In this document: one piece after another, positions 1 to 11,405 of the stretch
How the letters are laid out: each line of letters starts with the position of its first letter
Numbering within the stretch: the stretch's first letter is position 1
Assembly (NCBI RefSeq): GCF_009913435.1
Contig: NZ_CP047895.1
Location: 2,054,501 to 2,118,500, forward strand
From: Sphingomonas changnyeongensis
GTDB lineage: Bacteria; Pseudomonadota; Alphaproteobacteria; Sphingomonadales; Sphingomonadaceae
Reading direction: 5' to 3'
DNA length: 64,000 nt
Program-made: the position numbers and the translations under genes
The notes under the pieces: model-generated
Databases searched by the model: none
Told to the model about the DNA's origin: nothing
What the model saw: the letters and a program-made list of their open reading frames with translations, nothing else

Positions 1-1
1 G

Positions 2-934
2 GTTAGCCGCGCGGGCGGCGTGACCCGTGCGGTCGTTGCGCCTGAAACCGCGAACGAGATCTTTGCCGGTCAGGGCGCGGTGATCGACACCGGCGACGAT
101 ATGGACGCGGTGACGGTGCCGCGCGCGTTCCAGTTCGTCGAACTGGGAGAGGCGGGCGCGCGCGAGGCCGGGGGCAGCCGTCCGGCGGCGATCCTCGAGT
201 TCCGCACCAAGCTGCGCGCGGCGCAGGCCTATGCCCGCAATCCGGCCGGCTATGGCGGCGACAGCAAGGATGCGCTGCTGCCGGCGGCCGATGCCGCCGC
301 TCTGGTGGCGGTGGTCGACGGGCGCGTGCCGCTGCTCGTCCATGTCGAAAGCGCGTCCGACATCCTGACCGTGCTGCGCCTGAAGCGCGAGTTCGCCGCG
401 CTGCGCCTCGTGCTCGTCGGCGCGTCCGAAGGCTGGATGGTCGCGCGCGAGATCGCGGCGGCGCGGGTGCCGGTGCTGGCCTCGGCGCTCAACGATCTGC
501 CGGCATCGTTCGAGATGCTGGCCGCTACCCAGTCCAATATCGGCCGTCTGCGCGCGGCCGGCGTCACGGTCGGGATCGGCATGATCGACGACAATGAGGC
601 GCGGCAGGCACGTTATGTCGCCCAATATGCCGGCAATCTGGTCGCGCTGTCGCGCATTCCGGGCGCGGGCGGGATGAGCTGGGGCGATGCGCTGGCCGCG
701 ATCACCTCCGCTCCCGCAGAGGCGCTGGGGCTGGGCGGCGAGATCGGCTCGCTGCGTCCGGGCCGGCGCGCCGACGTGGTGCTGTGGAGCGGCGACCCGC
801 TTGAGCTGCAGAGCAAGGCGGAGCGGGTGTGGATCGACGGCGTCGAGCAGCCGCTCGGCACCCGCCAGACGCGGCTGCGCGACCGCTATCTGCAGCCGCA
901 GGAGGGCGATCTGCCCAAGGCCTATCAGCGCTGA
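2..934 (+). CDS. amidohydrolase family protein, C-terminal part (5' end outside window)
   Basis: The frame is open from base 2 with no start codon, so the N-terminus lies upstream. What remains looks like the second half of an imidazolonepropionase-type amidohydrolase barrel. It ends in the usual returning strand: an SPAEALGLGGEIGSLRPGRRADVV segment in which the terminal composite domain re-forms (about residues 235-260), followed by a short hydrophilic tail. The metal ligands of the first half are not in view, so the substrate cannot be named. Sphingomonad relatives are often secreted and sit in pairs; here the next gene is an unrelated membrane protein 58 bases downstream. Family call fairly firm, function open. 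Confidence 0.75.
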   Translation, partial: VSRAGGVTRAVVAPETANEIFAGQGAVIDTGDDMDAVTVPRAFQFVELGEAGAREAGGSRPAAILEFRTKLRAAQAYARNPAGYGGDSKDALLPAADAAALVAVVDGRVPLLVHVESASDILTVLRLKREFAALRLVLVGASEGWMVAREIAAARVPVLASALNDLPASFEMLAATQSNIGRLRAAGVTVGIGMIDDNEARQARYVAQYAGNLVALSRIPGAGGMSWGDALAAITSAPAEALGLGGEIGSLRPGRRADVVLWSGDPLELQSKAERVWIDGVEQPLGTRQTRLRDRYLQPQEGDLPKAYQR

Positions 935-992
935 GGTGCGGCGGGCCGGATAGTCGGGAACGAACGGGGCGAAAACGAACGGGGAGGGGCGG

Positions 993-1683
993 ATGAACGG
1001 GTTGGGCCTGGTCTGGCTTGGCGTGGGTGGTTTTGTCGGCACCCATCTGCTCCTGTCGCATCCGCTGCGCGCGCCGCTTGTCACCCGGCTGGGCGAAAAG
1101 GGCTTTCAGGGCCTGTATTCGCTGGTCGCCTTTGCGACCTTCGGGCTGATGGTCTGGGCGCTGAAACGCATCGGGCCGGAGGCGCTTTTGTGGTCGCCGC
1201 CCGGCTGGGCATGGCCGGTCGCAAGCGGGATCATGCTGGTTGCCAGCATCCTGCTTGCGGGATCGATGGTCGGCAATCCGGCGCTGCCGGGCATGCCGCA
1301 CGATTCGTCGGGTCCGCGCGGCGTGCTGGCGATCACCCGCCATCCGATGATGTGGGGCTTTGCGCTATGGGCGCTGGTGCACGGCCTGATCTGGCCGCAG
1401 CCCTCGGTGCTGATCCTGACCGGGGGGATCGCACTGCTCGCGCTCACGGGTGCCGCCGGTCAGGATGCCAAGAAATCGCGGCTCCAGCCGGATTTCTGGC
1501 CTGGCTGGCGCGCGCGCACGGCCTTTGTACCCTTTACCGGGCCGGCACCGGCCAGCGCGATGTGGCCGGGCTGGCGGGTGCTGGCGGCAGGGGTGTTGCT
1601 GTGGCTCGCCGCCACATGGCTGCACCCGGTTGCGGGTGCCCCGACCGTCGGCATCTGGGCAACGGCCGGGGACGCGGCAGCGG

Positions 1684-1694
<11 letters not shown>
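993..1694 (+). CDS. NnrU family integral membrane protein
   Basis: A 233-residue protein with about six hydrophobic segments. It carries the NnrU pattern: a [11 protein letters not shown] motif after the first helix, [15 protein letters not shown] in the second, and the signature [18 protein letters not shown] near residue 115. NnrU was first noted in denitrification regulons; the family is related to NnrU/isoprenylcysteine-methyltransferase-like membrane folds and its reaction is not settled. A purine-rich stretch just before the ATG (GGGGAGGGGCGG) is a good ribosome site. It is convergent with the aldo/keto reductase; the two coding ends overlap by about 11 bases. Confidence 0.85.
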
Positions 1695-2679
<985 letters not shown>

Positions 2680-2730
2680 TGGCCTCTCCTTCGCGCTAGG
2701 GGTCTTGCCACATTCATGAGACGGACGGGC

Positions 2731-4068
2731 ATGGCGCGCAAATTTTTCGGCACGGATGGCATTCGCGGTCGGGTGAACACCGACCGGATGACGGCGGCAA
2801 TGGCGATGCGGGTGGGGATGGCGGCGGGCGCGCATTTCCTGCGCGGCGACCATATCCACCGCGTGGTCATCGGCAAGGATACCCGCCTGTCGGGCTATAT
2901 GATCGAACCGGCGCTGGTCGCGGGCTTTACCAGCGTGGGGATGGATGTGGTGCTGGTCGGGCCGATGCCGACACCGGCGGTGGCGATGCTCACCCGGTCG
3001 ATGCGCGCCGATCTGGGCGTGATGATTTCAGCGAGCCACAATCCTTTTGCCGACAATGGCATCAAGCTGTTCGGCCCCGATGGCTACAAGCTGTCCGATG
3101 ATGACGAACTGGCGATCGAGGCGCTGCTCGACGCCGAACCCCTGCTCGCCGCCGCCGAGCGGACCGGGCGGGCGCGGCGTGTGGACGATGCGCAGGGGCG
3201 CTATATCCATGCGGTCAAATCAAGCTTTCCGGAGGGGCTGCGGCTGGACGGGCTGAAGGTCGCGCTCGATTGCGCGAACGGCGCTGCCTACAAGGTCGCC
3301 CCCGCCGCGCTGTGGGAGCTGGGGGCCGAGGTCGTGCCGCTAGGCGTACAGCCCAATGGCACCAACATCAACCAGGCCTGCGGGTCCACCGCGCCACAGA
3401 CGCTGCAGGAAACCGTGGTCGCCAGCGGCGCGCATATCGGCCTGGCGCTCGACGGCGATGCCGACCGGCTGATCGTCGTCGACGAGGCCGGGCGGATCAT
3501 CGATGGCGACCAGCTGATGGCGCTGATCGCGACCAGCTGGGCGCGGGCCGGCAAGCTGCGCGGCGGCGGGCTGGTCGCGACGGTGATGTCCAATCTCGGC
3601 CTGGAACGCCGGCTGGCGGCGGCCGGGCTGACGCTGGAACGCACCAAGGTCGGCGACCGCTATGTGCTCGAGAGGATGCGCGCCGGCGGGTTCAATGTCG
3701 GCGGCGAACAGTCCGGCCATATCATCCTGTCGGATCATGCGACGACCGGCGACGGGCTGGGCGCGGGGCTGCAGGTGCTCGCTGAACTGGTCCAGTCCGG
3801 CCGCCCGGCAAGCGAGCTGCTGCGCCAGTTCGACCCGGTGCCGCAGCTTTTGAAGAATGTCCGCTTCGGTGGCGGGCGGCCCCTCGACGATGCCCGCGTC
3901 AAGGCAGCGATCGGCGCGGCGGAGGCCGAGCTGGAAGGCAAGGGCCGGCTGGTGATCCGCCCGTCGGGCACCGAGCCGCTCATCCGCGTGATGGCCGAGG
4001 GCGATGACGCCGATCAGGTCGCGCGCGTCGTCGACAGCATCTGCGCAGCCGTGGCGGAGGTTGCCTGA
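2731..4068 (+). CDS. glmM: phosphoglucosamine mutase
   Basis: Converts glucosamine-6-phosphate to glucosamine-1-phosphate for peptidoglycan and LPS precursors. At 445 residues it is of standard length. Seen in order: [11 protein letters not shown] at the N-terminus, the phosphoserine loop [12 protein letters not shown] near residue 100, the metal-binding LDGDADR near 240, the sugar-binding GGEQSGH near 325, and the phosphate-binding [12 protein letters not shown] near 410. I prefer the ATG at 2731; an in-frame ATG at 2716 would add five residues. The stop overlaps the start of the next gene by one base, so glmM, the DUF1272 gene and thiD look co-transcribed. Confidence 0.96.
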   Translation: MARKFFGTDGIRGRVNTDRMTAAMAMRVGMAAGAHFLRGDHIHRVVIGKDTRLSGYMIEPALVAGFTSVGMDVVLVGPMPTPAVAMLTRSMRADLGVMISASHNPFADNGIKLFGPDGYKLSDDDELAIEALLDAEPLLAAAERTGRARRVDDAQGRYIHAVKSSFPEGLRLDGLKVALDCANGAAYKVAPAALWELGAEVVPLGVQPNGTNINQACGSTAPQTLQETVVASGAHIGLALDGDADRLIVVDEAGRIIDGDQLMALIATSWARAGKLRGGGLVATVMSNLGLERRLAAAGLTLERTKVGDRYVLERMRAGGFNVGGEQSGHIILSDHATTGDGLGAGLQVLAELVQSGRPASELLRQFDPVPQLLKNVRFGGGRPLDDARVKAAIGAAEAELEGKGRLVIRPSGTEPLIRVMAEGDDADQVARVVDSICAAVAEVA

Positions 4069-4292
4069 TGCTGGCCATGCGCCCCGATTGCGAGCGCTGC
4101 GGCACCGATCTGCCGGCCGATGCGCCGGGCGCGTTCATCTGCTCGTTCGAGTGCACCTTCTGCGCCGAATGCGCGGACGCGCTCGACGAGCATTGCCCGA
4201 ATTGCGGCGGCGAGCTGCTCGACCGGCCGACCCGCACCGGCGCGGCGCTCGCCCGCCACCCCGCCGACACCGCGCGTCGGTTCCCCGGGTGA
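4068..4292 (+). CDS. DUF1272 domain zinc-ribbon-like small protein
   Basis: A 74-residue protein matching the DUF1272 pattern. It starts with CERCGTDL, continues CSFECTFCAECA and ends its core with HCPNCGGEL, giving eight cysteines and a His arranged like paired zinc knuckles. No biochemical role is established for the family. It is wedged between glmM and thiD with a one-base overlap upstream (TGATG) and a four-base overlap downstream (GTGA), so translation of all three is probably coupled. Confidence 0.88.
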   Translation: MLAMRPDCERCGTDLPADAPGAFICSFECTFCAECADALDEHCPNCGGELLDRPTRTGAALARHPADTARRFPG

Positions 4293-5056
4293 TCCCGCGC
4301 ATCCTGATCATTGCCGGGTCGGATTCGGGCGGCGGCGCGGGCATTCAGGCCGATATCCGCACGGTGACGATGCTGGGCGCGCATCCGATGACCGCGGTCA
4401 CCGCGATCACCGCGCAGAATACGCGCGGCGTCGATGCGGTGATGCCGGTGCCGCCGGAGATGATCGTCGCGCAGATCGATGCGGTCGCCGGCGATATCGG
4501 TGTCGATGCGGTCAAGATCGGCATGATCGGTTCGGCCGAGGCGGCGGATGCCGTTGCCGCGCGGCTGGCCGGAATGGCGGTTCCCGTGATCCTTGATCCG
4601 GTAATGGTCGCCACCAGCGGCGCCCGGCTTGCCGATGCGGCGACGGTTGCCGCACTGTCCCGGCTGATGACGCTGGCGACGGTGGTGACGCCCAATCTGC
4701 CCGAACTGGCGGCGCTGGGCGGGGAGGCGGCGGTGCTGTCCCATGGCTGCCTGCTCGCGGCCAAGGGCGGGCATGGCGAAGGCGACATGATTATCGACCG
4801 GCTGATCGGCCCGGACGGCGAGATTGTGCGGGTGGAAGCCCCCCGGATCGACACGCGCCACAGCCATGGCACCGGCTGCACCTTTGCCGCGGCGCTCGCG
4901 ACCGGGCTGGGGGCGGGAATGGGGCCCAAGGACGCCTTTGCCCGCGCGGTCGCGTTCGTCCGCGCGGCCCTGGCCGCAGCGCCGGGGCTGGGGCATGGCC
5001 ATGGGCCTGTGGGCCACGCGCTGGGCGTGGTGCCGTTCGATCTGGTCGGGCGCTGA
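4289..5056 (+). CDS. thiD: bifunctional hydroxymethylpyrimidine kinase/phosphomethylpyrimidine kinase
   Basis: Phosphorylates HMP and HMP-phosphate in thiamine synthesis. 255 residues, ribokinase fold. The N-terminal [17 protein letters not shown] substrate loop and the C-terminal [18 protein letters not shown] anion hole with its catalytic Asp-equivalent region are both present. The start is the GTG at 4289 overlapping the DUF1272 stop; the frame is open further upstream, but that stretch lies inside glmM. The next gene, rnhB, begins four bases after the stop. Confidence 0.94.
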   Translation: MIPRILIIAGSDSGGGAGIQADIRTVTMLGAHPMTAVTAITAQNTRGVDAVMPVPPEMIVAQIDAVAGDIGVDAVKIGMIGSAEAADAVAARLAGMAVPVILDPVMVATSGARLADAATVAALSRLMTLATVVTPNLPELAALGGEAAVLSHGCLLAAKGGHGEGDMIIDRLIGPDGEIVRVEAPRIDTRHSHGTGCTFAAALATGLGAGMGPKDAFARAVAFVRAALAAAPGLGHGHGPVGHALGVVPFDLVGR

Positions 5057-5060
5057 GCCG

Positions 5061-5684
5061 GTGCCGGACAGGTCACACGAACAGGGCTGCCCCGCGCCCG
5101 TGGCCGGGGTTGACGAGGCCGGGCGCGGGCCGCTGGCCGGGCCGGTGGTCGCTGCCGCGGTCATCCTGCCCGATCATGGCCTGCCGGACGGGATCGACGA
5201 TTCCAAGCGGCTGACTGCGGCGCGCCGTGCCGCGCTGGCCGACGCCATTCGCGGCTGTGCCCAGGTCGGGCTGGGGGTGGCCGAGGTCGAGGAGATCGAC
5301 CGGCTGAACATTCTGGCCGCCACCATGCTCGCCATGACCCGCGCCGTCGATGCGCTCGGCATGCAGCCGGCATTCGTGCTTGTCGACGGCAACAGGCTGC
5401 CGCGCTGGGACAGGCCGGCGCGGGCGCTGGTCGGCGGGGACCGGCTGAGCCTGTCGATCGCCGCCGCCTCGATCATCGCCAAGCATGAACGCGACCAGAT
5501 GATGATCGCCGCCGACCGGCTTTACCCCGGCTACGGCTTTGCCGCGCACAAGGGCTATGGCTCGGCGGTGCACATGGCGGCGCTGCGCAGCCTTGGCCCG
5601 ACCCCGCTGCACCGCACCAGCTTTGCGCCGGTGGCCGCAGCTTTGCGGGCCGGGCGGGCAGGGGAAGCGGTGGCATCCGGCTGA
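5061..5684 (+). CDS. rnhB: ribonuclease HII
   Basis: Removes RNA from RNA/DNA hybrids and single ribonucleotides from DNA. 207 residues. Hallmarks are [19 protein letters not shown] (first catalytic Asp-Glu pair), [13 protein letters not shown] with the third acidic residue, the [14 protein letters not shown] helix, and [11 protein letters not shown] near the end. I use the GTG at 5061, four bases after thiD. A T7 run at 5692-5698, preceded by a weak GC stem, follows the stop and may end the transcript before the methylase gene. Confidence 0.93.
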   Translation: MPDRSHEQGCPAPVAGVDEAGRGPLAGPVVAAAVILPDHGLPDGIDDSKRLTAARRAALADAIRGCAQVGLGVAEVEEIDRLNILAATMLAMTRAVDALGMQPAFVLVDGNRLPRWDRPARALVGGDRLSLSIAAASIIAKHERDQMMIAADRLYPGYGFAAHKGYGSAVHMAALRSLGPTPLHRTSFAPVAAALRAGRAGEAVASG

Positions 5685-5725
5685 CCGTCGGCTTTTTTTC
5701 AGCGGTCGATATTCTTGGCGGGCCT

Positions 5726-6880
<1,155 letters not shown>

Positions 6881-6881
<1 letters not shown>

Positions 6882-7039
6882 TGAGCGACGGGGGCAGCGG
6901 ATCGATCCACCGGCTGGGGGCGATCCTTCAGGGGGCGCCGTCCTGCAACGGCTGGACCTTCTGGCATTATGAGGATGGCGACGGGCTGAAACCCATCGAC
7001 GCGCTGCGCCAGACCCATCTGCTCGCCACCCAGCCCTGA
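6881..7039 (+). CDS. RAMA-domain fragment, the displaced C-terminus of CcrM
   Basis: Starts at the ATG that overlaps the ccrM stop by one base (TGATG) and encodes 52 residues. It contains the conserved [19 protein letters not shown] block, then TFWHYE and PIDALRQTH, which in alphaproteobacterial CcrM proteins form the C-terminal end. Reading back in this frame before the ATG gives ADGSL, exactly what joins the two halves in relatives. So this is one gene cut by a one-base shift, a real split, or a frameshift-expressed product. The GTGGGGC context allows a perfect GGG-to-GGG slip by -1. Confidence 0.75.
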
Positions 7040-7047
7040 GCTGCCGT

Positions 7048-8121
7048 GTGACGGCCAGCCATTATCTGCGCCCGACCGGGTTCGTCGACACGCCGGTCGG
7101 GTTTGACGGGCAGGTCGCCCGGCTGGCCGGCGGGCTGGTGTGGCACAGCGCCTATGAGCTGACGGTCGTCGAGGACGGGCGCATCGCATCCCGCCGGCTG
7201 GTGCCGGTTGCCGAGGCCGATACGCTGCCCGATGCCGTGCAGCCGGTGCGCGCCGCGCTGGCCGCGCCGCGCCCGCCGCTGCTGCTTGGCGAACGCACGA
7301 TCCGGTTCGATCAGCCCCAGGTGGCGGCGATCCTCAATGTCACGCCCGACAGTTTTTCCGATGGCGGCGCCCATGCCGGCGATCCCGAAGCGGCGGCGTC
7401 GGCCGGCGTCATGGCGGCGGCAGCGGGCGCGGCCATTGTCGATGTCGGCGGTGAATCGACCCGGCCGGGCGCGGAGCCGGTCTGGGAAGGGGACGAGATT
7501 GCCCGCGTTGTGCCGGTGATCGAGCTGCTCGCCCGGGCCGGGGTTGCCGTTTCGGTCGACACGCGCAACGGCGCGGTGATGGCGGCGGCGCTTCATGCCG
7601 GGGCGGTGATCGTGAACGATGTGTCCGCACTGCTCGGCGACGACCGTGCGCTTGGGACCGTGATCGGCGCGGGCTGCCCGGTCGTGCTGATGCATGCCGG
7701 CGATCCGCGCGATCTGCACCACCGCGCGCTCGGCCCCCATCCGCTGTTCGATGTGTTCGACTGGCTGGCGGCGCGGGTGGCGGCGGTCGAGGCGGCGGGC
7801 ATTCCAAAGGCGCGGATCATGGTCGATCCCGGTATCGGCTTTGGCAAGACGCTTGCCGACAATCTCGCGATCCTGAACGGGCTGGCGCTGCTGCACGGCA
7901 TTGGCTGCCCGCTGTTCCTGGGCGCGAGCCGCAAGCGGATGATCGGTGCGCTGTCGAACGAAGCCCCGGCCGACCAGCGGCTGGGCGGTTCGGTTGCGCT
8001 GGCGCTGAAGGGCGTGGAGCAGGGCGCGCAGATCATCCGGGCGCATGACGTCGCCGAAACGGTGCAGGCGCTGCGCGTGTGGCGCGGCCTGCGCGATCAG
8101 GCCCTGAGCGCGGTGTTCTGA
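7048..8121 (+). CDS. folP: dihydropteroate synthase
   Basis: Condenses p-aminobenzoate with hydroxymethyldihydropterin pyrophosphate for folate synthesis; the target of sulfonamides. 357 residues, longer than the usual 280 because of about 85 extra N-terminal residues starting with a YLRPTGFVDTP segment. The core then shows ILNVTPDSFSDGG, GGESTRPGAEP, DPGIGFGKT and GASRKRMIG. The GTG at 7048 is eight bases after the RAMA fragment. A four-copy 14-bp tandem repeat begins at its stop codon. Confidence 0.94.
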   Translation: MTASHYLRPTGFVDTPVGFDGQVARLAGGLVWHSAYELTVVEDGRIASRRLVPVAEADTLPDAVQPVRAALAAPRPPLLLGERTIRFDQPQVAAILNVTPDSFSDGGAHAGDPEAAASAGVMAAAAGAAIVDVGGESTRPGAEPVWEGDEIARVVPVIELLARAGVAVSVDTRNGAVMAAALHAGAVIVNDVSALLGDDRALGTVIGAGCPVVLMHAGDPRDLHHRALGPHPLFDVFDWLAARVAAVEAAGIPKARIMVDPGIGFGKTLADNLAILNGLALLHGIGCPLFLGASRKRMIGALSNEAPADQRLGGSVALALKGVEQGAQIIRAHDVAETVQALRVWRGLRDQALSAVF

Positions 8122-8171
8122 ACGCGGATTTCTGAACGCGGTATTCTGGGCGCCGTCTTCTGGGCGCGGAT
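8116..8171. repeat. four-copy 14-bp tandem repeat
   Basis: Four contiguous units: TTCTGAACGCGGAT (8116-8129), TTCTGAACGCGGTA (8130-8143), TTCTGGGCGCCGTC (8144-8157) and TTCTGGGCGCGGAT (8158-8171). The first contains the folP stop codon and the last touches the stop of the convergent response regulator, so the whole space between the two coding ends is repeat. Confidence 0.85.
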
Positions 8172-9592
8172 CAGGCGGCAGCGTCTCCGATGCCGAGTTC
8201 GCCGAGCTTGCGATACAGTGTCGACCGGCCGATCCCCAGCCGCCGGGCGACTTCGGTCATCCGCCCGCGATAATGGCCGATGGCAAGGCGGATCACATCG
8301 GCCTCGATCGCTTCCAGATTGCGGATATGGCCATCCGGTTCGAACAGGGTGACGCCGATCCCGCCCTGCGGCGCGAACGCCTGGGGCAGGCCGTCCATCG
8401 TGTGCAGCGCGATCTGCGGGAAATCGGCTGAGGTCAGCGCATCGCCGTCACACAGCACGGCGGCGCGGAACAGCGCGTTCTGCAGCTGGCGGACATTGCC
8501 CGGCCAGTCATAGGCCATCAGCAGCGCCAGCGCCTCGTCGGTGATGCCCAGGCTCCGCATCCCCGGCTGGCCGGCGATCCGCGTCAGCATGTGGCGGGCA
8601 AGCGCGGGGATGTCGCCCTTGCGCTCGCGCAGCGGCGGGATCGTCACCTGCACGACGTTCAGCCGGTAATAGAGATCCTCGCGGAACCGCCCCGCCGCGA
8701 CCTCATCGACCAGCTTCTTGTTGGTCGCCGCGATCACGCGCACATCGACATCGCGGGTCACCCGCGCGCCGATCGGCTGGATTTCGCCCGATTGCAGGAC
8801 GCGCAGCAGCTTGACCTGCGCATCGAGCGGCAGCTCCCCGACCTCGTCGAGGAACAGGGTGCCGCCATCGGCTTCCTGAAACCGGCCGATCTTTTTTTCA
8901 AACGCCCCGGTGAACGCGCCGCGTTCATGGCCGAACAGTTCGGATTCGACCAGGTTGGCGGGGATCGCCCCGCAATTGACGGCGACCAGCGCCTTTTTCG
9001 CCCGCGGGCTGGCGGCGTGGATCGCCTCTGCGACCACCTCCTTGCCGACGCCGCTTTCGCCTTCGACCAGCACCGGCACGCGCGCCCGTGCCGCCTTGGC
9101 GGCAATCGCCAGCGCGGCGCGGAATTGCGGCGCGGAGCCGACAATCTCGTCAAAGCCGAGGGTGACATTGATCTTTTCAGTCAGCGGGCGCAGCTCGCCG
9201 ACATTGGCGCGGCTGGCGGTTGCGGCATCGAGCGCGGCGAGCAGCCGGTCCGGCGCGATCGGCTTGATCAGATAATCGCTCGCCCCGCCGCGCATCGCCG
9301 CCACCGCCACGTCGATCGATCCATGCGCGGTCAGCAGCAGAATCGGCAGCGCCGGGCGGCGGGCATGGAGCGTCGCGATCAGATCGATGGTCTGTTCGCC
9401 GGGGCCATATTGGTCGATCAGCACGGCATCGAGCAGCATGCCGTCCTGCGTCGCCAGAATGTCGAGCGCAGCGGCCCCGTCGGCCGCGAACAAGGTACGC
9501 CAGCCCGCGCGGCCGGCAATGGCGCCGACGAGACGCCGCTGGGCCGGTTCGTCATCGACCAGCATCAGCATCCGTGTATCGCCTCGGGCCAT
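8171..9592 (-). CDS. sigma-54-dependent response regulator (NtrC family)
   Basis: 473 residues in three parts. A receiver domain (about 1-125) has the acidic DDEP pocket, a likely phospho-acceptor in DAVLIDQYG and Lys in YLIKPI. An AAA+ domain (about 150-385) has Walker [10 protein letters not shown], the sigma-54-contacting GAFTGA, and Walker [14 protein letters not shown] Fis-type helix-turn-helix ([19 protein letters not shown]) closes the protein. All three are intact, so it should activate RpoN promoters when phosphorylated. No histidine kinase is next to it, so the signal is unknown. Divergent from the oxidase-subunit and pnt operon. Confidence 0.93.
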   Translation of the reverse strand: MARGDTRMLMLVDDEPAQRRLVGAIAGRAGWRTLFAADGAAALDILATQDGMLLDAVLIDQYGPGEQTIDLIATLHARRPALPILLLTAHGSIDVAVAAMRGGASDYLIKPIAPDRLLAALDAATASRANVGELRPLTEKINVTLGFDEIVGSAPQFRAALAIAAKAARARVPVLVEGESGVGKEVVAEAIHAASPRAKKALVAVNCGAIPANLVESELFGHERGAFTGAFEKKIGRFQEADGGTLFLDEVGELPLDAQVKLLRVLQSGEIQPIGARVTRDVDVRVIAATNKKLVDEVAAGRFREDLYYRLNVVQVTIPPLRERKGDIPALARHMLTRIAGQPGMRSLGITDEALALLMAYDWPGNVRQLQNALFRAAVLCDGDALTSADFPQIALHTMDGLPQAFAPQGGIGVTLFEPDGHIRNLEAIEADVIRLAIGHYRGRMTEVARRLGIGRSTLYRKLGELGIGDAAA

Positions 9593-9733
9593 TTGTTCCT
9601 CGTTTCTGCGTCAGAACTGTCCAGCCCTGATACAGTCGGCACCGTAAAGGGGGTGTTAAGCGCAGGCCAAAACGGGCCTTGCGGTGGCGCGGCCTTGCTG
9701 GCTAAGACCGGAGGACACGTGCAACGAAATGGA

Positions 9734-9865
9734 ATGGCAATGGCGATCAACGGCGACATCCACGCGCAACAGAAAACCTATTCGGGCTTTATCGGCATGG
9801 TGAAGTGGGGATCGGTGCTGGTGGCGATCGTGACGGCCGTGGTCGTCGGCCTGGTGGCGGGCTGA
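9734..9865 (+). CDS. aa3-type cytochrome c oxidase small subunit IV-like protein
   Basis: A 43-residue protein: a short polar head ending in QQKTYSGFIGMVKWG followed by one membrane helix. This matches the small CoxIV-like subunit of alphaproteobacterial aa3 oxidases. Two in-frame ATGs (9734, 9740) are possible, and a GTG at 9719 sits close behind GGAGG, so the start is uncertain. The gene lies five bases before pntAA, which suggests it is translated from the same message. Confidence 0.7.
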   Translation: MAMAINGDIHAQQKTYSGFIGMVKWGSVLVAIVTAVVVGLVAG

Positions 9866-9869
9866 CGCC

Positions 9870-11000
9870 TTGACCCGGATCGCCGTCCTGAATGAGCATG
9901 CGGACGGCGAAAAGCGCGTCGCCGCAACCCCTGAAACCATCAAGAAGTTCATCGGCCTCGGCGCGGCAGTGATTGTCGAGTCCGGTGCCGGTGCCGGTGC
10001 CCAGATCGCCGATGCGGATTATGCCGCCGCCGGCGCGACGATTGCGTCGCGGAGCGAGGCGATTGCCGGGGCCGACATCCTGCTCGGCGTGCAGGGGCCG
10101 CCGCCCGACAGCCTGCAGGGCGTCAAGCCCGGCGCGCTGCTGGTTGCCGGCCTCAATCCGTTCGGGGAGCGCTCGCGGGTCGATCAATATGCCGCGCTGG
10201 GCGTCGAGGCGCTGGCGATGGAGTTCATGCCGCGCATCACCCGCGCCCAGTCGATGGACATCCTGTCGTCCCAGTCGAACCTGGCCGGATACAAGGCGGT
10301 GCTCGATGCCGCTGCCGAATATGGCCGCGCCTTTCCGATGATGATGACGGCGGCGGGCACGGTCTCTGCCGCCAAGCTGTTCGTCATGGGCGTGGGTGTC
10401 GCCGGCCTGCAGGCGATTGCGACCGGCCGCCGGCTGGGCGCGCAGGTTTCCGCCACCGATGTCCGCTCGGCCACCCGCGAACAGATCCTGTCGCTGGGCG
10501 CAAAGCCGATCTTCGTTGAAAATGTGAAGGGCATCGAGGGCGAAGGCTCGGGCGGCTACGCCACCGAAATGTCCGATGAATATAAGGCCGCGCAGGCGGA
10601 ACTCGTGTCCGCGCACATCGCCAAGCAGGATATCGTCATCACCACCGCGCTGATCCCGGGCCGCCCCGCGCCCCGGCTGATCAGCGATGCGCAGGTCGCG
10701 TCGATGAAGCCGGGCAGTGTGATCGTCGATCTTGCGGTCGAGCAGGGCGGCAATGTCGAGGGCGCGGTTGCCGGCGAGGTGGTGGTGCGCCACGGCGTCA
10801 GGATCGTCGGCCACAGGAACGTGCCGAGCCGGCTTGCCGCCGACGCTTCGGCGCTGTTCGCGCGCAACCTGTTCAACTTTCTGTCGGCCTTCTGGGACAA
10901 GGAGGCGAAAGCCCCCGTGCTGCCCGACGAGGACGAGATCACCGAGGCCATCCGCCTGACGCGGGGCGGCCAGGTGGTGAATGCAAGGCTGTTGGGGTGA
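9870..11000 (+). CDS. pntAA: proton-translocating NAD(P) transhydrogenase, alpha subunit part 1
   Basis: The soluble NAD(H)-binding domain I of the Re/Si-specific transhydrogenase, which uses the proton gradient to drive NADPH formation. 376 residues starting at a TTG. Visible are the alanine-dehydrogenase-like N-terminus ending ESGAGAGA, the RITRAQSMDILSSQSNLAGYKAV segment, the Rossmann GVGVAGLQAIATGRRLGA and the mobile-loop region. The complex is split into three genes as in Rhodospirillum and other alphaproteobacteria; domain II follows as its own gene after 118 bases. Confidence 0.95.
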   Translation: MTRIAVLNEHADGEKRVAATPETIKKFIGLGAAVIVESGAGAGAQIADADYAAAGATIASRSEAIAGADILLGVQGPPPDSLQGVKPGALLVAGLNPFGERSRVDQYAALGVEALAMEFMPRITRAQSMDILSSQSNLAGYKAVLDAAAEYGRAFPMMMTAAGTVSAAKLFVMGVGVAGLQAIATGRRLGAQVSATDVRSATREQILSLGAKPIFVENVKGIEGEGSGGYATEMSDEYKAAQAELVSAHIAKQDIVITTALIPGRPAPRLISDAQVASMKPGSVIVDLAVEQGGNVEGAVAGEVVVRHGVRIVGHRNVPSRLAADASALFARNLFNFLSAFWDKEAKAPVLPDEDEITEAIRLTRGGQVVNARLLG

Positions 11001-11118
11001 CGGTGGCGGTGCTGGCGATGATGGCCGGTCCCCGTCCTGCCTTGCAGGTTTCTTCCTGTTCGCGTGCCGTCGCCTGGCGGCGCGCCTTTTCGAACAATCC
11101 GGCTGCGGAGCACGCCCG

Positions 11119-11400
11119 ATGACCTTCATTTCGATCCTGTCGATCTTCGTGCTGGCCTGTTTCGTCGGCTATTATGTCGTCTGGTCGGTGACGCCGGCCC
11201 TGCACACGCCGCTGATGGCGGTGACGAACGCGATTTCATCGGTGATCGTGGTCGGCGCGCTGATCGCCAGCGCCGCCGGGGGCAGCGCGGTGTCGAAATG
11301 GCTGGGGCTGCTCGCCGTCGTGCTCGCGTCGGTCAACATCTTTGGCGGCTTTGCCGTCACCGAGCGGATGCTCGCCATGTACAAGAAGAAGGACCGGTAA
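11119..11400 (+). CDS. pntAB: NAD(P) transhydrogenase alpha subunit part 2 (membrane)
   Basis: 93 residues with three to four hydrophobic helices, carrying SVTPALHTPLMAVTNAISS, the conserved membrane segment of transhydrogenase domain II. The ATG at 11119 is chosen because the upstream open frame lacks family similarity. Ends five bases before pntB; the three subunits form the membrane-bound complex together. Confidence 0.93.
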   Translation: MTFISILSIFVLACFVGYYVVWSVTPALHTPLMAVTNAISSVIVVGALIASAAGGSAVSKWLGLLAVVLASVNIFGGFAVTERMLAMYKKKDR

Positions 11401-11405
11401 GCGCC

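Noticed and set aside
8591..9733. Open frame of about 380 codons before the oxidase subunit
   Set aside because: Antisense of the sigma-54 regulator with no domain; only the last 43 codons are real.
9789..11129. Minus-strand frame of 446 codons over pntAA
   Set aside because: Arg/His-rich shadow of pntAA with no recognisable fold.
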